Assembly: GCF_029543085.1 (NCBI RefSeq)
Contig: NZ_CP119967.1
Location: forward strand, 5,897,001 to 5,961,000
DNA length: 64,000 nt
Direction of reading: 5' to 3'
Source: Pseudomonas sp. A34-9
Lineage (GTDB): Bacteria; Pseudomonadota; Gammaproteobacteria; Pseudomonadales; Pseudomonadaceae
In this document: in pieces, positions 53,408 through 62,291 of the stretch
Layout of the letters: the number at the start of each line of letters is the position of its first letter
Position numbering within the stretch: position 1 is the stretch's first letter
Program-made: the position numbers and the translations under genes
The notes under the pieces: generated by a model
What the model was told of the DNA's origin: nothing
Databases searched by the model: none
Seen by the model: the letters and a program-made list of their open reading frames with translations, nothing else

Positions 53408-55213
53408 TTAGTAGCCCAGTGCGAAGTCTTCTTCTTTCATGTCCATCAGGTTGTTGGCGCCCGACAGCATGGTGGCCACGTGCGTACGGGTACGCGGCAA
53501 GATGCGCTGGAAGTAGAAGCGCGCGGTTTGCAGCTTGGCGGTGTAGAACGCCGCGTCGCCGCTGCCTTCTGCCAGTTTCTCGGCTGCCACACGAGCCATG
53601 TCGGCCCAGAAGTAAGCCAGGCAGGCATAACCGGAGTACATCAGGTAGTCCACGGAGGCCGCGCCGACTTCTTCGCGATCTTTCATGGCAGCCATACCGA
53701 CCTTCATGGTCAGCTCGCCCCATTCCTTGTTGATTGCAGCCAGCGGTGCGACGAACTCTTGAACAGCTTCGTTGCCTTCGTTGTTCTGGCAGAACTTGTG
53801 GACGATCTTGGTGAAGCCTTTCAGAGCCTCGCCTTGAGTCATCAGCACTTTACGGCCCAGCAGGTCGAGTGCCTGGATACCGGTGGTGCCTTCGTACAGC
53901 ATCGAAATGCGGCTGTCGCGAACGTTCTGCTCCATGCCCCACTCGGCGATGAAGCCGTGGCCGCCGTAGATCTGCACGCCGTGGTTGGCCGATTCAAAAC
54001 CGACTTCGGTCATGAACGCTTTGGCGATCGGGGTCATGAACGCCAGCAGTGCGTCAGCTTTCTTTTTCTCTTCTTCATCGACGCCGTATTTGACGATGTC
54101 GACCTGTTTGGCGGTGAAGTACACCATCGCGCGGTTGCCTTCGGCGAAAGCCTTCATGGTCAACAGCATACGACGTACGTCAGGGTGCACGATGATCGGG
54201 TCAGCGGCTTTGTCCGGTGCTTTCGGGCCAGTCAGCGAGCGCATTTGCAGACGGTCGCGAGCGTATTTGAGGCCGCCCTGGAAACCGATTTCGGCATGGG
54301 CAAGACCTTGCAGCGCGGTACCCAGACGTGCGGTGTTCATAAAGGTGAACATGCAGTTCAGGCCTTTGTTCGCCGGGCCGATCAGGTAACCGGTAGCGCC
54401 GTCGAAGTTCATCACGCAGGTGGCGTTGCCGTGAATGCCCATCTTGTGTTCCAGCGAACCACAGGTCACTGCGTTGCGTGCACCGACGGTGCCATCCGCA
54501 TTGGGCATGAACTTCGGAACGATGAACAACGAGATGCCTTTGGTGCCAGCCGGTGCGTCCGGCAGGCGGGCCAGTACGATATGGACAATGTTGTCGGCCA
54601 TGTCGTGTTCACCGGCCGAGATGAAGATCTTGGTGCCGGAGACTTTGTAGGAACCGTCAGCCTGAGGTTCGGCCTTGGTGCGCAGCATGCCCAGGTCGGT
54701 GCCGCAGTGCGGTTCGGTCAGGCACATGGTGCCGGTCCATTCGCCGGAAACCAGTTTGGTCAGATAGGCTTCTTGCTGCTCTGGAGTGCCGTGCTCGGAG
54801 ATGGTGTTCATCGCGCCGTGCGACAGGCCTGGGTACATGCCCCACGACCAGTTGGCTTCGCCAACCATTTCGCTCACTGCCAGCCCCAGCGACTCCGGCA
54901 GGCCTTGGCCGCCGTGCTCGACGTCGTGAGCGAGGCTAGGCCAGCCGCCTTCAACGAATTGCTTGTAAGCCTCTTTGAAGCCCGTCGGGGTTTTCACGCC
55001 GGACTCGCTCCAGGTGCAACCTTCGAGGTCGCCCACGCGGTTCAGCGGTGCCAGTACCTGCTCACAAAACTTGGCGCCTTCTTCGAGAATGGCGTCAACC
55101 ATGTCCGGAGTTGCGTCTGCGCAAGCCGGAAGGCTCTGATAGTGCGCTTCGTAGCCGAGCAGTTCGTCACGAACGAAGCGAATATCACGCAAGGGGGCCT
55201 TGTAGTCAGGCAT
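53408..55213 (-). CDS. acyl-CoA dehydrogenase, large 601-aa type (FadE1-like)
   Basis: 601 aa from ATG 55213 ([13 protein letters not shown]). Motifs [84 protein letters not shown]. Position matches P. aeruginosa PA0506, reported as the long-chain enzyme. Upstream are two overlapping PsrA-like operator sequences, so derepression by long-chain acyl-CoA is likely. Confidence 0.92.
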   Translation of the reverse strand: MPDYKAPLRDIRFVRDELLGYEAHYQSLPACADATPDMVDAILEEGAKFCEQVLAPLNRVGDLEGCTWSESGVKTPTGFKEAYKQFVEGGWPSLAHDVEHGGQGLPESLGLAVSEMVGEANWSWGMYPGLSHGAMNTISEHGTPEQQEAYLTKLVSGEWTGTMCLTEPHCGTDLGMLRTKAEPQADGSYKVSGTKIFISAGEHDMADNIVHIVLARLPDAPAGTKGISLFIVPKFMPNADGTVGARNAVTCGSLEHKMGIHGNATCVMNFDGATGYLIGPANKGLNCMFTFMNTARLGTALQGLAHAEIGFQGGLKYARDRLQMRSLTGPKAPDKAADPIIVHPDVRRMLLTMKAFAEGNRAMVYFTAKQVDIVKYGVDEEEKKKADALLAFMTPIAKAFMTEVGFESANHGVQIYGGHGFIAEWGMEQNVRDSRISMLYEGTTGIQALDLLGRKVLMTQGEALKGFTKIVHKFCQNNEGNEAVQEFVAPLAAINKEWGELTMKVGMAAMKDREEVGAASVDYLMYSGYACLAYFWADMARVAAEKLAEGSGDAAFYTAKLQTARFYFQRILPRTRTHVATMLSGANNLMDMKEEDFALGY

Positions 55214-55273
55214 AGCGATAAACCTCTGCTGATGTAACCGGGAATGAACGACCGCGTTGATTTGTTGTGACGG

Positions 55274-55301
55274 TCAAACAGTTGTTTGAAACATACGTTT
55301 A
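55274..55301. promoter_or_regulatory. tandem PsrA-like operators upstream of the fadE1-like gene
   Basis: CAAAC-AGTT-GTTTG (55275-55288) fits the PsrA pattern of (C/G)AAAC, two to four bases, GTTT(G/C). An overlapping GAAAC-ATAC-GTTTA (55288-55301) fits it with one difference. They lie 61-88 bases before the start codon, where a repressor would cover the promoter. Confidence 0.68.
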
Positions 55302-55437
55302 CGCCGAAATCTTGTCAAGCATCGATCTTTTGCCGTTCGTCATCAGACCTTTCAAACGCGGGGCACAGCAAACCGCCATGATCTCGAACGAGCCACGGGC
55401 GCTGAAAAAAGATTAGTTGAGGGAGAAGGACTTACAA

Positions 55438-55466
55438 CGAAAAACGCCGCGACAAGGCGCGGCGTT
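55438..55466 (-). terminator. terminator of the small gene at 55489
   Basis: ACGCCGCG and CGCGGCGT form a stem with a six-base loop; on the reverse strand T5 follows. Confidence 0.85.
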
Positions 55467-55488
55467 CAGGATGCAGATTGCGAAAAAA

Positions 55489-55785
55489 TCAGGCGAAGGT
55501 GTCGATGATCGTACCGAGCACTTCGTCGGAGGCTTTGGCGACTTTCACGCCCAGTTCCACCTGGAATTTGCCTTGGGCCATCTGAACCATGTCGCTGCCC
55601 AGGTCCATTTGCTGGCTGCGATCCACGCCACGCAGACGATCGACCTGTGCCTCCGAAGACTGGCTGGTAACCGAACGCTCAATGGTGTTGTTGGCAATCT
55701 GGCTGGCGGCCTGATCGACGCGGTTCTGCCCGCTCTGAATCGAGCTCAGACCTGCATAAAACGCTGTGCTACCGGAGATTTCCAT
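55489..55785 (-). CDS. conserved hypothetical protein with flagellar-rod-like N-terminus (PA0505-like)
   Basis: 98 aa from ATG 55785. MEISGSTAFYAGLSSIQSGQ, then NRVDQAASQIANNTIERSVT, resembles the N-terminal helix of flagellar rod proteins (xxGLxxxQxRxDxxAxxIAN). The rest is helical and ends TIIDTFA. No other flagellar gene is near. By position between bioD and fadE1 it is the counterpart of PA0505. Function unknown. Confidence 0.72.
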   Translation of the reverse strand: MEISGSTAFYAGLSSIQSGQNRVDQAASQIANNTIERSVTSQSSEAQVDRLRGVDRSQQMDLGSDMVQMAQGKFQVELGVKVAKASDEVLGTIIDTFA

Positions 55786-55892
55786 AACGATTCTCATCCT
55801 TGCGAAGGATCAATGGCGCCATTGAACCAGAGGCGCCAGGAAAACGCCCGTCAAAAACACTAATGGCACAGTGCCTGCCCATAGAGAAAAGC

Positions 55893-56573
55893 TTAGTCGA
55901 GCAAATCCAGTTGCAAATGATCCGCCACCGCTTCTGCGCTCAAGACCTTGAGTTTCGGCACGCGCCCCAGGCACGGCGCCGGAATCCGCTCGGCCAACGT
56001 CGCCAGATTTTCTTCCAGCCGTGAAGTCTTCGGATCGATGATATTCGCCACCCACCCGGCCAGTTGCAGCCCATCGCGAGCAATCGCCTCGGCCGTCAGC
56101 AAGGCATGACTGATGCACCCCAACCGCACGCCCACCACCAGAATCACCGGCAGCTTCAGCGCAATCGCCAGATCCGACAGATTGTCCTGATCTGCCAGCG
56201 GCACTCGCCAGCCGCCCGCACCTTCGATCAGAGTGAAATCGGCATTCATCGCCAGAATCTCACGCATCGGCGCCAGCAACGATTGCACGGTCAACGCTAC
56301 ACCGGCCTCGCGCGCTGCCAGATGCGGAGCAATCGCAGGCTCGAACGCCACCGGATTGACCTGTTGATAACTTAGCGGTAACGAGCATTCGGCCAGCAAC
56401 GCCAACGCGTCGGCATTGCGCAACCCCTTGGGCGTCACGTCGCACCCGGACGCCACCGGTTTGCCCGCCGCCGTACTTAGCCCTGCCGAACGAGCTGCAT
56501 GCAGCAACCCGGCGGCAACGGTGGTCTTGCCAACATCGGTATCCGTTCCGGTGATGAAATAGGCTGCGCTCAT
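55893..56573 (-). CDS. bioD: dethiobiotin synthetase BioD
   Basis: 226 aa. ATP-dependent carboxylation and ring closure of diaminopelargonate. P-loop [16 protein letters not shown] at residues 8-23, [15 protein letters not shown] near 115. Last gene of the bioBFHCD operon; its ATG overlaps the bioC stop. Confidence 0.96.
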   Translation of the reverse strand: MSAAYFITGTDTDVGKTTVAAGLLHAARSAGLSTAAGKPVASGCDVTPKGLRNADALALLAECSLPLSYQQVNPVAFEPAIAPHLAAREAGVALTVQSLLAPMREILAMNADFTLIEGAGGWRVPLADQDNLSDLAIALKLPVILVVGVRLGCISHALLTAEAIARDGLQLAGWVANIIDPKTSRLEENLATLAERIPAPCLGRVPKLKVLSAEAVADHLQLDLLD

Positions 56574-57379
56574 AAGGGTTTCTCCAACACGGCGTAGACC
56601 ACCTGATAAGTCGCCGGCAACCCCGACGTCTCACGGAACTGCTCGTAAGCTTCGACCAGCCCGAGAATCCGCGCGCGCCCGGTCAATCCGTCCGGTCGCC
56701 CGGGATTCAGATTGTGCGCGCCCAAGGCTTTCAATTCATGGGTCAGGCTGCGCACATCCGGGTAATGCAGCACGTGCGGTCGATTCTCCAGACTCAGCGT
56801 GCGCAAGCCACTCGCCGCACACAACTGCTCATAACGGGCAAACTCGCGGAAGCGATTGACGTGCACCAGCCCGTCGACCTGCCGCCAGCTCTCGCGCAAC
56901 TCAAATAGCGTCCCTGCACAAAGACTAGCAAACGCAAAAATCCCACCCGGTTTCAGCACGCGAAAAGCTTCGCTGAGCACCGCTTCGAAATCCGCGCACC
57001 ACTGCACGGCGAGGCTGGAAAAGATCAGCTCGCAGGTCGAATCCTGCAAAGGCAGCCGCTCGGCATCACCGGCAATGAAATGCTCAGCGCCACCCAATGG
57101 ACGCGCGTGATTGAGCATGCCCTCGGCAATGTCCAGCGCCAGTCCATGCCCGTCGACAAAACGCTCGGCCAGCGCCCGGGTGAAATAACCCGTGCCGCAG
57201 CCCAGATCCAGCCAGCGCGACGGTACGAAATCCACCGGCAAGCGCTGCAGCAACTGTGTACCGACATCACGTTGCAACTCGGCGACGCTGTCGTAACTGG
57301 CCGCCGCGCGGGAGAAAGAGGCCGCGACCTGACGCTTGTCAGGCAAGCCGCCAGGCAGCACAAGAGACAAATCAGTCAT
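56570..57379 (-). CDS. bioC: malonyl-ACP O-methyltransferase BioC
   Basis: 269 aa from ATG 57379, inside the last codons of bioH. SAM site [38 protein letters not shown] near the N-terminus, [23 protein letters not shown] later: the BioC pattern. It methylates malonyl-ACP so that fatty acid synthesis can build the pimeloyl chain. The frame extends to 57448 but that part lies in bioH and has no family match. Confidence 0.95.
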   Translation of the reverse strand: MTDLSLVLPGGLPDKRQVAASFSRAAASYDSVAELQRDVGTQLLQRLPVDFVPSRWLDLGCGTGYFTRALAERFVDGHGLALDIAEGMLNHARPLGGAEHFIAGDAERLPLQDSTCELIFSSLAVQWCADFEAVLSEAFRVLKPGGIFAFASLCAGTLFELRESWRQVDGLVHVNRFREFARYEQLCAASGLRTLSLENRPHVLHYPDVRSLTHELKALGAHNLNPGRPDGLTGRARILGLVEAYEQFRETSGLPATYQVVYAVLEKPL

Positions 57380-58103
57380 CACCGCACTCGTGTAGAAAAG
57401 CCTGAATAGCGCCCGCCAGTCCGTGGGGGTCTTCCAGAAGAAACGCATGACTGGCCTGTTCGATCAGACCAATTTCGATATCCGGCAACAAGGTGAACAA
57501 CGCGCCTGCCGCTTCGGCAGGCACCAGTTCGTCGTGGCCGGCAAACAGATGAAACTGTGGGCCACGAAACGCCTGCAATGCTTCGCGGGTGTCCAGTTGC
57601 GCGAGCAATTCCAGTCCGGCCATCAACACATCGGGCGCGGTATGCGGTGCGCCGCCGAGCATCAGCCGCGACAAGCCGCGCGCATCTTGAGCGCCTTGAG
57701 CGCACAGCAGCGAGAAACGTTTGAGGGTCATGCGCGGATCGGCCTGACAACCGGCGAGAAACGCATCGAAGGTCTCGCCCGGCATCGCGTTCGGCCATTG
57801 TTCATGGGCAACAAAAGAAGGATTGCTCGCCAGCGTCAGCAACCCGCAGCAACGCTCGCCGCGCCGTGCCGCCAGTTCGGACGCAAGCATGCCGCCCAGC
57901 GACCAGCCACCGAGCCAGACGTCTTGAGGAATGCTCTCATCGAGTTCCTCGAGCCAATCTTGCAGGTCGCTGGAATCCAGCTCCGGCAACGGCTCGATTT
58001 CAACCTTCAGACGTTCGTCGAGCCCTTGCAAAGCGGCGGCCAGAGGTTCCATCGGCGACACACCGAGGCCCCAGCCGGGCAGCAGAATCAGGCGATCACG
58101 CAT
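57372..58103 (-). CDS. bioH: pimeloyl-ACP methyl ester esterase BioH
   Basis: 243 aa alpha/beta hydrolase. [18 protein letters not shown] near the start, nucleophile in [22 protein letters not shown] and the His in [11 protein letters not shown] complete the triad. Removes the methyl group to give pimeloyl-ACP. Overlaps both neighbours by eight bases. Confidence 0.94.
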   Translation of the reverse strand: MRDRLILLPGWGLGVSPMEPLAAALQGLDERLKVEIEPLPELDSSDLQDWLEELDESIPQDVWLGGWSLGGMLASELAARRGERCCGLLTLASNPSFVAHEQWPNAMPGETFDAFLAGCQADPRMTLKRFSLLCAQGAQDARGLSRLMLGGAPHTAPDVLMAGLELLAQLDTREALQAFRGPQFHLFAGHDELVPAEAAGALFTLLPDIEIGLIEQASHAFLLEDPHGLAGAIQAFLHECGDD

Positions 58104-59274
58104 GGCTTGGCTCCGACGTCAGTTGGGCAAAGCAATCGGCCAGTCCCTCTAACAATAGCTGCACCTGCGCCTCGCTGTGCGCTGCGGTCAGGGTCACGCG
58201 CAGCCGCGCGCTGCCGGCGGGCACGGTGGGTGGGCGGATTGCCGTGACCATCAGGCCGCGCTCGCGCAACATCTGCGACAGCCGCACGGCGCGCCCGGCA
58301 TCGCCAATCATGATCGGCTGAATCGGCGTGAAGCTGTCCATCAGGTCCAGCCCGATCTGCTCGGCGCCACGGCGGAACTGGCGGATCAACGTCCGCAGAT
58401 GTTCACGTCGCCAGTGTTCAGTGCGCAGCAGCTCCAGACTTTTCAGCGTTGCGCAGGCCAACGCGGGCGGCTGGCTGGTGGTGTAGATGTACGGGCGGGC
58501 GAACTGGATCAGGCTTTCGATCAGCTCTTCGCTGCCCGCGACGAAAGCGCCAGCGGTGCCGAAGGCTTTACCGAGGGTGCCGACCAGTACCGGCACGTCT
58601 TCCTGACTCAAGCCGAAATGCTCGACGATGCCGCCGCCGTTCGCACCCAGCGGGCCGAAACCGTGAGCATCATCGACCATCAACCAGGCGCCTTTGGCCT
58701 TGGCTTCACGGGCCAGCGCCGGCAGATTCGCGAGATCGCCATCCATGCTGAACACGCCGTCAGTGACCACCAGCGTGTTGCCGGTGGCTTTCTCCAGACG
58801 TTTGGCCAGGCTGTCCGCGTCGTTGTGCAGATAGCGATTGAAGCGCGCACCGGATAACAGCCCCGCATCCAGCAGCGAAGCGTGGTTGAGGCGATCTTCC
58901 AGCACTGTATCGCCCTGCCCGACCAGCGCCGTAACGGCGCCAAGATTGGCCATGTAACCGGTGGTGAACAACAAAGCACGCGAGCGCCCGGTGAGATCGG
59001 CCAGTGCCTCTTCCAGCGCATGATGCGGACCGCTGTGGCCGATCACCAGATGCGATGCACCGCCACCGACGCCCCAGCGTTCAGCGCCGGCGCGCCAGGC
59101 TTCGATCACTTGCGGGTGATTGGCCAGGCCCAGGTAATCGTTGTTACAAAAGGCGAGCAAGGGTTTGCCGTCAACCACCACTTGCGGCCCCTGCGGGGAC
59201 TCGAGCAGCGGTCGCTGGCGGTAGAGGTTTTCGGCACGACGGGCGGCAAGGCGTGCGGCGAGATCGAAAGACAT
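58096..59274 (-). CDS. bioF: 8-amino-7-oxononanoate synthase BioF
   Basis: 392 aa. PLP enzyme joining pimeloyl-ACP with alanine. [48 protein letters not shown] and the PLP lysine in [18 protein letters not shown]. Start ATG 59274. The 131-base gap to bioB contains a REPIN. Confidence 0.96.
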   Translation of the reverse strand: MSFDLAARLAARRAENLYRQRPLLESPQGPQVVVDGKPLLAFCNNDYLGLANHPQVIEAWRAGAERWGVGGGASHLVIGHSGPHHALEEALADLTGRSRALLFTTGYMANLGAVTALVGQGDTVLEDRLNHASLLDAGLLSGARFNRYLHNDADSLAKRLEKATGNTLVVTDGVFSMDGDLANLPALAREAKAKGAWLMVDDAHGFGPLGANGGGIVEHFGLSQEDVPVLVGTLGKAFGTAGAFVAGSEELIESLIQFARPYIYTTSQPPALACATLKSLELLRTEHWRREHLRTLIRQFRRGAEQIGLDLMDSFTPIQPIMIGDAGRAVRLSQMLRERGLMVTAIRPPTVPAGSARLRVTLTAAHSEAQVQLLLEGLADCFAQLTSEPSHA

Positions 59275-59302
59275 GCAGGCCTCGCATCTGAAAAAAAGAC
59301 TG

Positions 59303-59388
59303 TGTAGGAGCTGCCGAAGGCTGCGATCTTTTGGTGTTGTTTTTTAAAAGACAAGATCAAAAGATCGCAGCCTTCGGCAGCTCCTACA
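59303..59388. repeat. REPIN-like inverted REP pair between bioB and bioF
   Basis: TGTAGGAGCTGCCGAAGGCT... and its exact complement ending in CTCCTACA face each other over an AT-rich centre. The best-conserved copy of the family here. It lies inside the operon. Confidence 0.92.
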
Positions 59389-59405
59389 TGGAATCCGTAT
59401 GGTGA

Positions 59406-60461
59406 TCAGACGGCAGCGTTATAGAACTGCTCGCTGCTCTTCTGCTCCACCAGCGCCTGCTCGATCGCGGCCTGGTGAACTTCGTCGGCATGCTCTTCAC
59501 GGGCTTCAGGCTGAATGCCCAGGCGCGCAAACAGTTGCATGTCCTTGTCCGCCTGCGGGTTGGCGGTGGTCAGCAACTTGTCGCCGTAGAAAATCGAGTT
59601 GGCCCCAGCGAAGAACGCCAACGCCTGCATCTGCTCGTTCATCGCTTCGCGGCCAGCGGACAGGCGCACGTGGGATTGCGGCATGAGGATGCGCGCCACG
59701 GCGAGCATGCGGATGAAGTCGAACGGGTCGATGTCTTCGGCGTTTTCCAGCGGCGTGCCGGCGACTTTCACCAGCATGTTGATCGGCACCGATTCCGGAT
59801 GCTCCGGCAGGTTGGCCAACTGGATCAGCAGATTGGCGCGGTCGTCCAGCGACTCGCCCATGCCGAGGATGCCCCCGGAGCAGATCTTCATCCCCGACTC
59901 ACGCACATAGGCCAGCGTTTGCAGGCGCTCGCTGTAAGTACGGGTGGTGATGATGCTGCCGTAGAACTCGGGCGATGTGTCGAGGTTGTGGTTGTAGTAA
60001 TCGAGACCGGCCTTGGCCAGTGCCTCGGTCTGATCCTGGTCGAGACGGCCAAGGGTCATGCAGGTTTCCAGGCCCATGGCCTTCACGCCTTCGACCATTT
60101 TCAGCACGTACGGCATGTCTTTGGCCGACGGATGCTTCCACGCCGCGCCCATGCAGAAACGTGTCGAACCGATGGCCTTGGCGCGAGCGGCCTCTTCAAG
60201 GACCTTCTGCACTTCCATCAGCTTTTCTTTTTCCAGGCCGGTGTTGTAGTGACCGGACTGCGGGCAGTACTTGCAGTCTTCCGGGCAAGCGCCGGTCTTG
60301 ATCGACAGCAGGGTGGAAACCTGAACGCGGTTGGCGTTGAAATGTGCGCGGTGCACCGTTTGCGCCTGGAACAGCAAGTCGTTGAATGGCTGTACGAAGA
60401 GTGCTTTGACTTCGGCCAAAGACCAGTCGTGACGCAGGGTGGCAGTGGTGCTCGCGCTCAT
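59406..60461 (-). CDS. bioB: biotin synthase BioB
   Basis: 351 aa from ATG 60461 with AAGGAATTGCCC upstream (TTG 60467 is an alternative). Radical SAM enzyme inserting sulphur into dethiobiotin. 4Fe-4S motif [23 protein letters not shown] and the conserved Arg region near [37 protein letters not shown]. First gene of bioBFHCD. Promoter with a BirA-type operator upstream. Confidence 0.97.
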   Translation of the reverse strand: MSASTTATLRHDWSLAEVKALFVQPFNDLLFQAQTVHRAHFNANRVQVSTLLSIKTGACPEDCKYCPQSGHYNTGLEKEKLMEVQKVLEEAARAKAIGSTRFCMGAAWKHPSAKDMPYVLKMVEGVKAMGLETCMTLGRLDQDQTEALAKAGLDYYNHNLDTSPEFYGSIITTRTYSERLQTLAYVRESGMKICSGGILGMGESLDDRANLLIQLANLPEHPESVPINMLVKVAGTPLENAEDIDPFDFIRMLAVARILMPQSHVRLSAGREAMNEQMQALAFFAGANSIFYGDKLLTTANPQADKDMQLFARLGIQPEAREEHADEVHQAAIEQALVEQKSSEQFYNAAV

Positions 60462-60536
60462 GGGCAATTCCTTGGTTATGCTTGGCTTGCGGCTGCGGGA
60501 ACGGAATACCCACAGGTGCTACACGGATGTTCGGCA

Positions 60537-60564
60537 TATTTAAGGAAGAGTCATGCGCTGTCAA
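60537..60564 (-). promoter_or_regulatory. bioB: sigma-70-type promoter of bioB
   Basis: On the reverse strand a perfect TTGACA (60564-60559) is 16 bases from TAAATA (60542-60537). The predicted start of transcription lies near 60530, about 70 bases before the bioB ATG. Confidence 0.65.
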
Positions 60565-61287
60565 CCACGATACGAAGGACCGGTTTACATCTGTTTAAAT
60601 AATATACAGACGTGCCTGCTCTGCGATGAACCGGCAGAAGCACAAATGCCCATCTGCAGCGCCTGCGAAACCGATCTGCCTTGGCTTGGCGAGCAGTGCG
60701 TCACCTGCGCTTTGCCGTTGGCCGCAGCGGGCCTGACCTGTGGCGAGTGCCTGCTAGAGCCGCCGGCGTTCGAACAGGTGGTCGTGCCATGGCTGTATGG
60801 TTTCCCTGTCGACAGTCTGATTACGCGCTTTAAACACAACGCGAAATGGCCGTTTGGCCACCTGCTCGCCGACGTTCTTGGGGAATACCTGCAACATCGC
60901 TTGGATGAGGGTTTGCCAAGGCCGGATGCGTTGTTGCCGGTACCGCTGGCGAAACAGCGCTTGCGTCAGCGCGGTTTCAATCAGGCTGCGATGCTGGCGC
61001 GTTGGTTGGGCAAGTCGCTGGATTTACCTTGCGAGGAAGATGTTCTGAGCAGAATTCAGAACACCAGCGCGCAGCAGGATCTCGATGCCAAGGCGCGTAA
61101 ACGCAATCTGCGCCAAGCCTTCAGACTGAATCCCGATGCGCCAGTGAAGGGGCGACATCTGGCGTTGATCGATGATGTGCTGACGACCGGCGCCACCGCC
61201 CAGGCGCTGGCCCGGTTGCTGATGAACGCTGGCGCGGCACGGGTTGACGTCTACTGCGTGGCCCGCACGCCGAAACCCGGTACCTGA
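60553..61287 (+). CDS. ComF family phosphoribosyltransferase-like protein
   Basis: 244 aa. Zinc-ribbon cysteines CLLCDEPAEAQMPICSAC and CVTCALPLAAAGLTCGEC, then the PRTase domain: LLPVPLAKQRLRQRGFNQAAMLARWLGKSL and the PRPP loop LALIDDVLTTGATAQALARLL. Linked to DNA uptake in naturally competent bacteria; the role here is unknown. The start at 60553 falls within the bio operator region; a later start is possible but this one gives the usual N-terminus. Confidence 0.9.
   Translation: MRCQPRYEGPVYICLNNIQTCLLCDEPAEAQMPICSACETDLPWLGEQCVTCALPLAAAGLTCGECLLEPPAFEQVVVPWLYGFPVDSLITRFKHNAKWPFGHLLADVLGEYLQHRLDEGLPRPDALLPVPLAKQRLRQRGFNQAAMLARWLGKSLDLPCEEDVLSRIQNTSAQQDLDAKARKRNLRQAFRLNPDAPVKGRHLALIDDVLTTGATAQALARLLMNAGAARVDVYCVARTPKPGT
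60558..60590. promoter_or_regulatory. BirA-type biotin operator overlapping the bioB -35 box
   Basis: CTGTCAACC, 15 bases, GGTTTACAT. This matches the BirA operator plan (TTGTnAACC, about 15 bases, GGTTnACAA) with one half-site on the bioB -35 element. Biotinoyl-AMP-bound BirA would shut the promoter. It also covers codons 2-13 of the comF frame as called. Confidence 0.78.
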
Positions 61288-61304
61288 AGCCATCACATAA
61301 CCTC

Positions 61305-61375
61305 TGTAGGAGCTGCGGCACGCTGCGATCTTTTGATCTTTAAAAACAAGATCGCAGCGTGCCGCAGCTCCTACA
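61305..61375. repeat. REPIN-like inverted REP pair after comF
   Basis: TGTAGGAGCTGCGGCACGCT... and its complement (...GCGTGCCGCAGCTCCTACA) across ATCTTTAAAAAC. Perfect arms. Confidence 0.92.
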
Positions 61376-61456
61376 GGGGATTGGGTTTGGCTTGACTCTC
61401 GCGTCGCGAGCGGCCAACGTCCTCCCCCACCGCCACAGCAAAAAAGCGCCCTGTCC

Positions 61457-62221
61457 ATGTCCATGCCTTCGCTGTTATCCCAGCACATCGTCCGCCGTCC
61501 GCAGCGCATCGCTTTGCTGCAACACATCGCCGAACAGGGCTCGATCACCCGCGCCGCGAAGAGTGCAGGCCTGAGCTACAAAGCCGCGTGGGACGCCATC
61601 GATGAGCTGAACAATCTCGCGCAAAAACCGCTGGTCGAACGTGCCGTCGGCGGCAAGGGCGGTGGCGGCGCGAAACTCTCCAGCGAAGGCGAGCGCGTTT
61701 TGCGCCTCTACCAAAAACTGCAGGCCTTGCAGGCGCAGGTGCTGGAAGCTGCGGAAGATGCCAGCGATCTGGATCTGCTCGGTCGCTTGATGCTCAGAAC
61801 CAGCGCGCGCAATCAATTGCACGGCAAAGTCGTGGCGATTGAAGCGCAGGGCCGCAATGACCTGATCCGCCTTGAGCTGGCTGAAGGTCTGTGCCTCGAC
61901 GCGCAGATTACCCACGACAGCACCGTGCACCTGGAGCTGCAACCCGGCACCGAAGTGGTGGCCCTGATCAAGGCCGGCTGGCTGGAATTGCTGAGCAACG
62001 AGCAATCTGCAACGTCTGGTCACAATCTTCTAAAGGGCACCATCGAAGCCATTCTCGACGCCGATGACGGCCCGAGCGAAGTGCGTATTACCCTGCCCAA
62101 CGGCCATACCCTCTGCGCTCTGGCCGAGCCACTCGATTTGCGTACGCGCGGACTGAGCGTCGGACAAATAGTGCAGGTGCAGTTTTCGCCGGCCAATGTG
62201 CTGATCGGCACGCCGCTGTAA
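61457..62221 (+). CDS. modE: ModE-type molybdate-responsive regulator
   Basis: 254 aa. LysR-like N-terminal helix-turn-helix (RIALLQHIAEQGSITRAAKSAGLSYKAAWDAIDELNNLAQKPLVERAVGGKGGGGAKLSSEGERVL) and two TOBE/Mop domains (SARNQLHGKVVAIEAQGRNDLIRLEL; NLLKGTIEAILDADDGPSEVRITLPNGHTLCAL) that bind molybdate. It would repress mod transport genes, which are not in the window. Confidence 0.92.
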   Translation: MSMPSLLSQHIVRRPQRIALLQHIAEQGSITRAAKSAGLSYKAAWDAIDELNNLAQKPLVERAVGGKGGGGAKLSSEGERVLRLYQKLQALQAQVLEAAEDASDLDLLGRLMLRTSARNQLHGKVVAIEAQGRNDLIRLELAEGLCLDAQITHDSTVHLELQPGTEVVALIKAGWLELLSNEQSATSGHNLLKGTIEAILDADDGPSEVRITLPNGHTLCALAEPLDLRTRGLSVGQIVQVQFSPANVLIGTPL

Positions 62222-62291
62222 TCAGGCGTTGCAACGAAAGCGTCATCGACGCTCATTAAGGTGGCTGCCAAAACCAAGCAGGGAGCCTGAT

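Noticed and set aside
62222..62291. Pho box before the PhoX gene
   Set aside because: GCGTCAT and CGCTCAT occur close together, but the spacing and matches to CTGTCAT repeats are poor.
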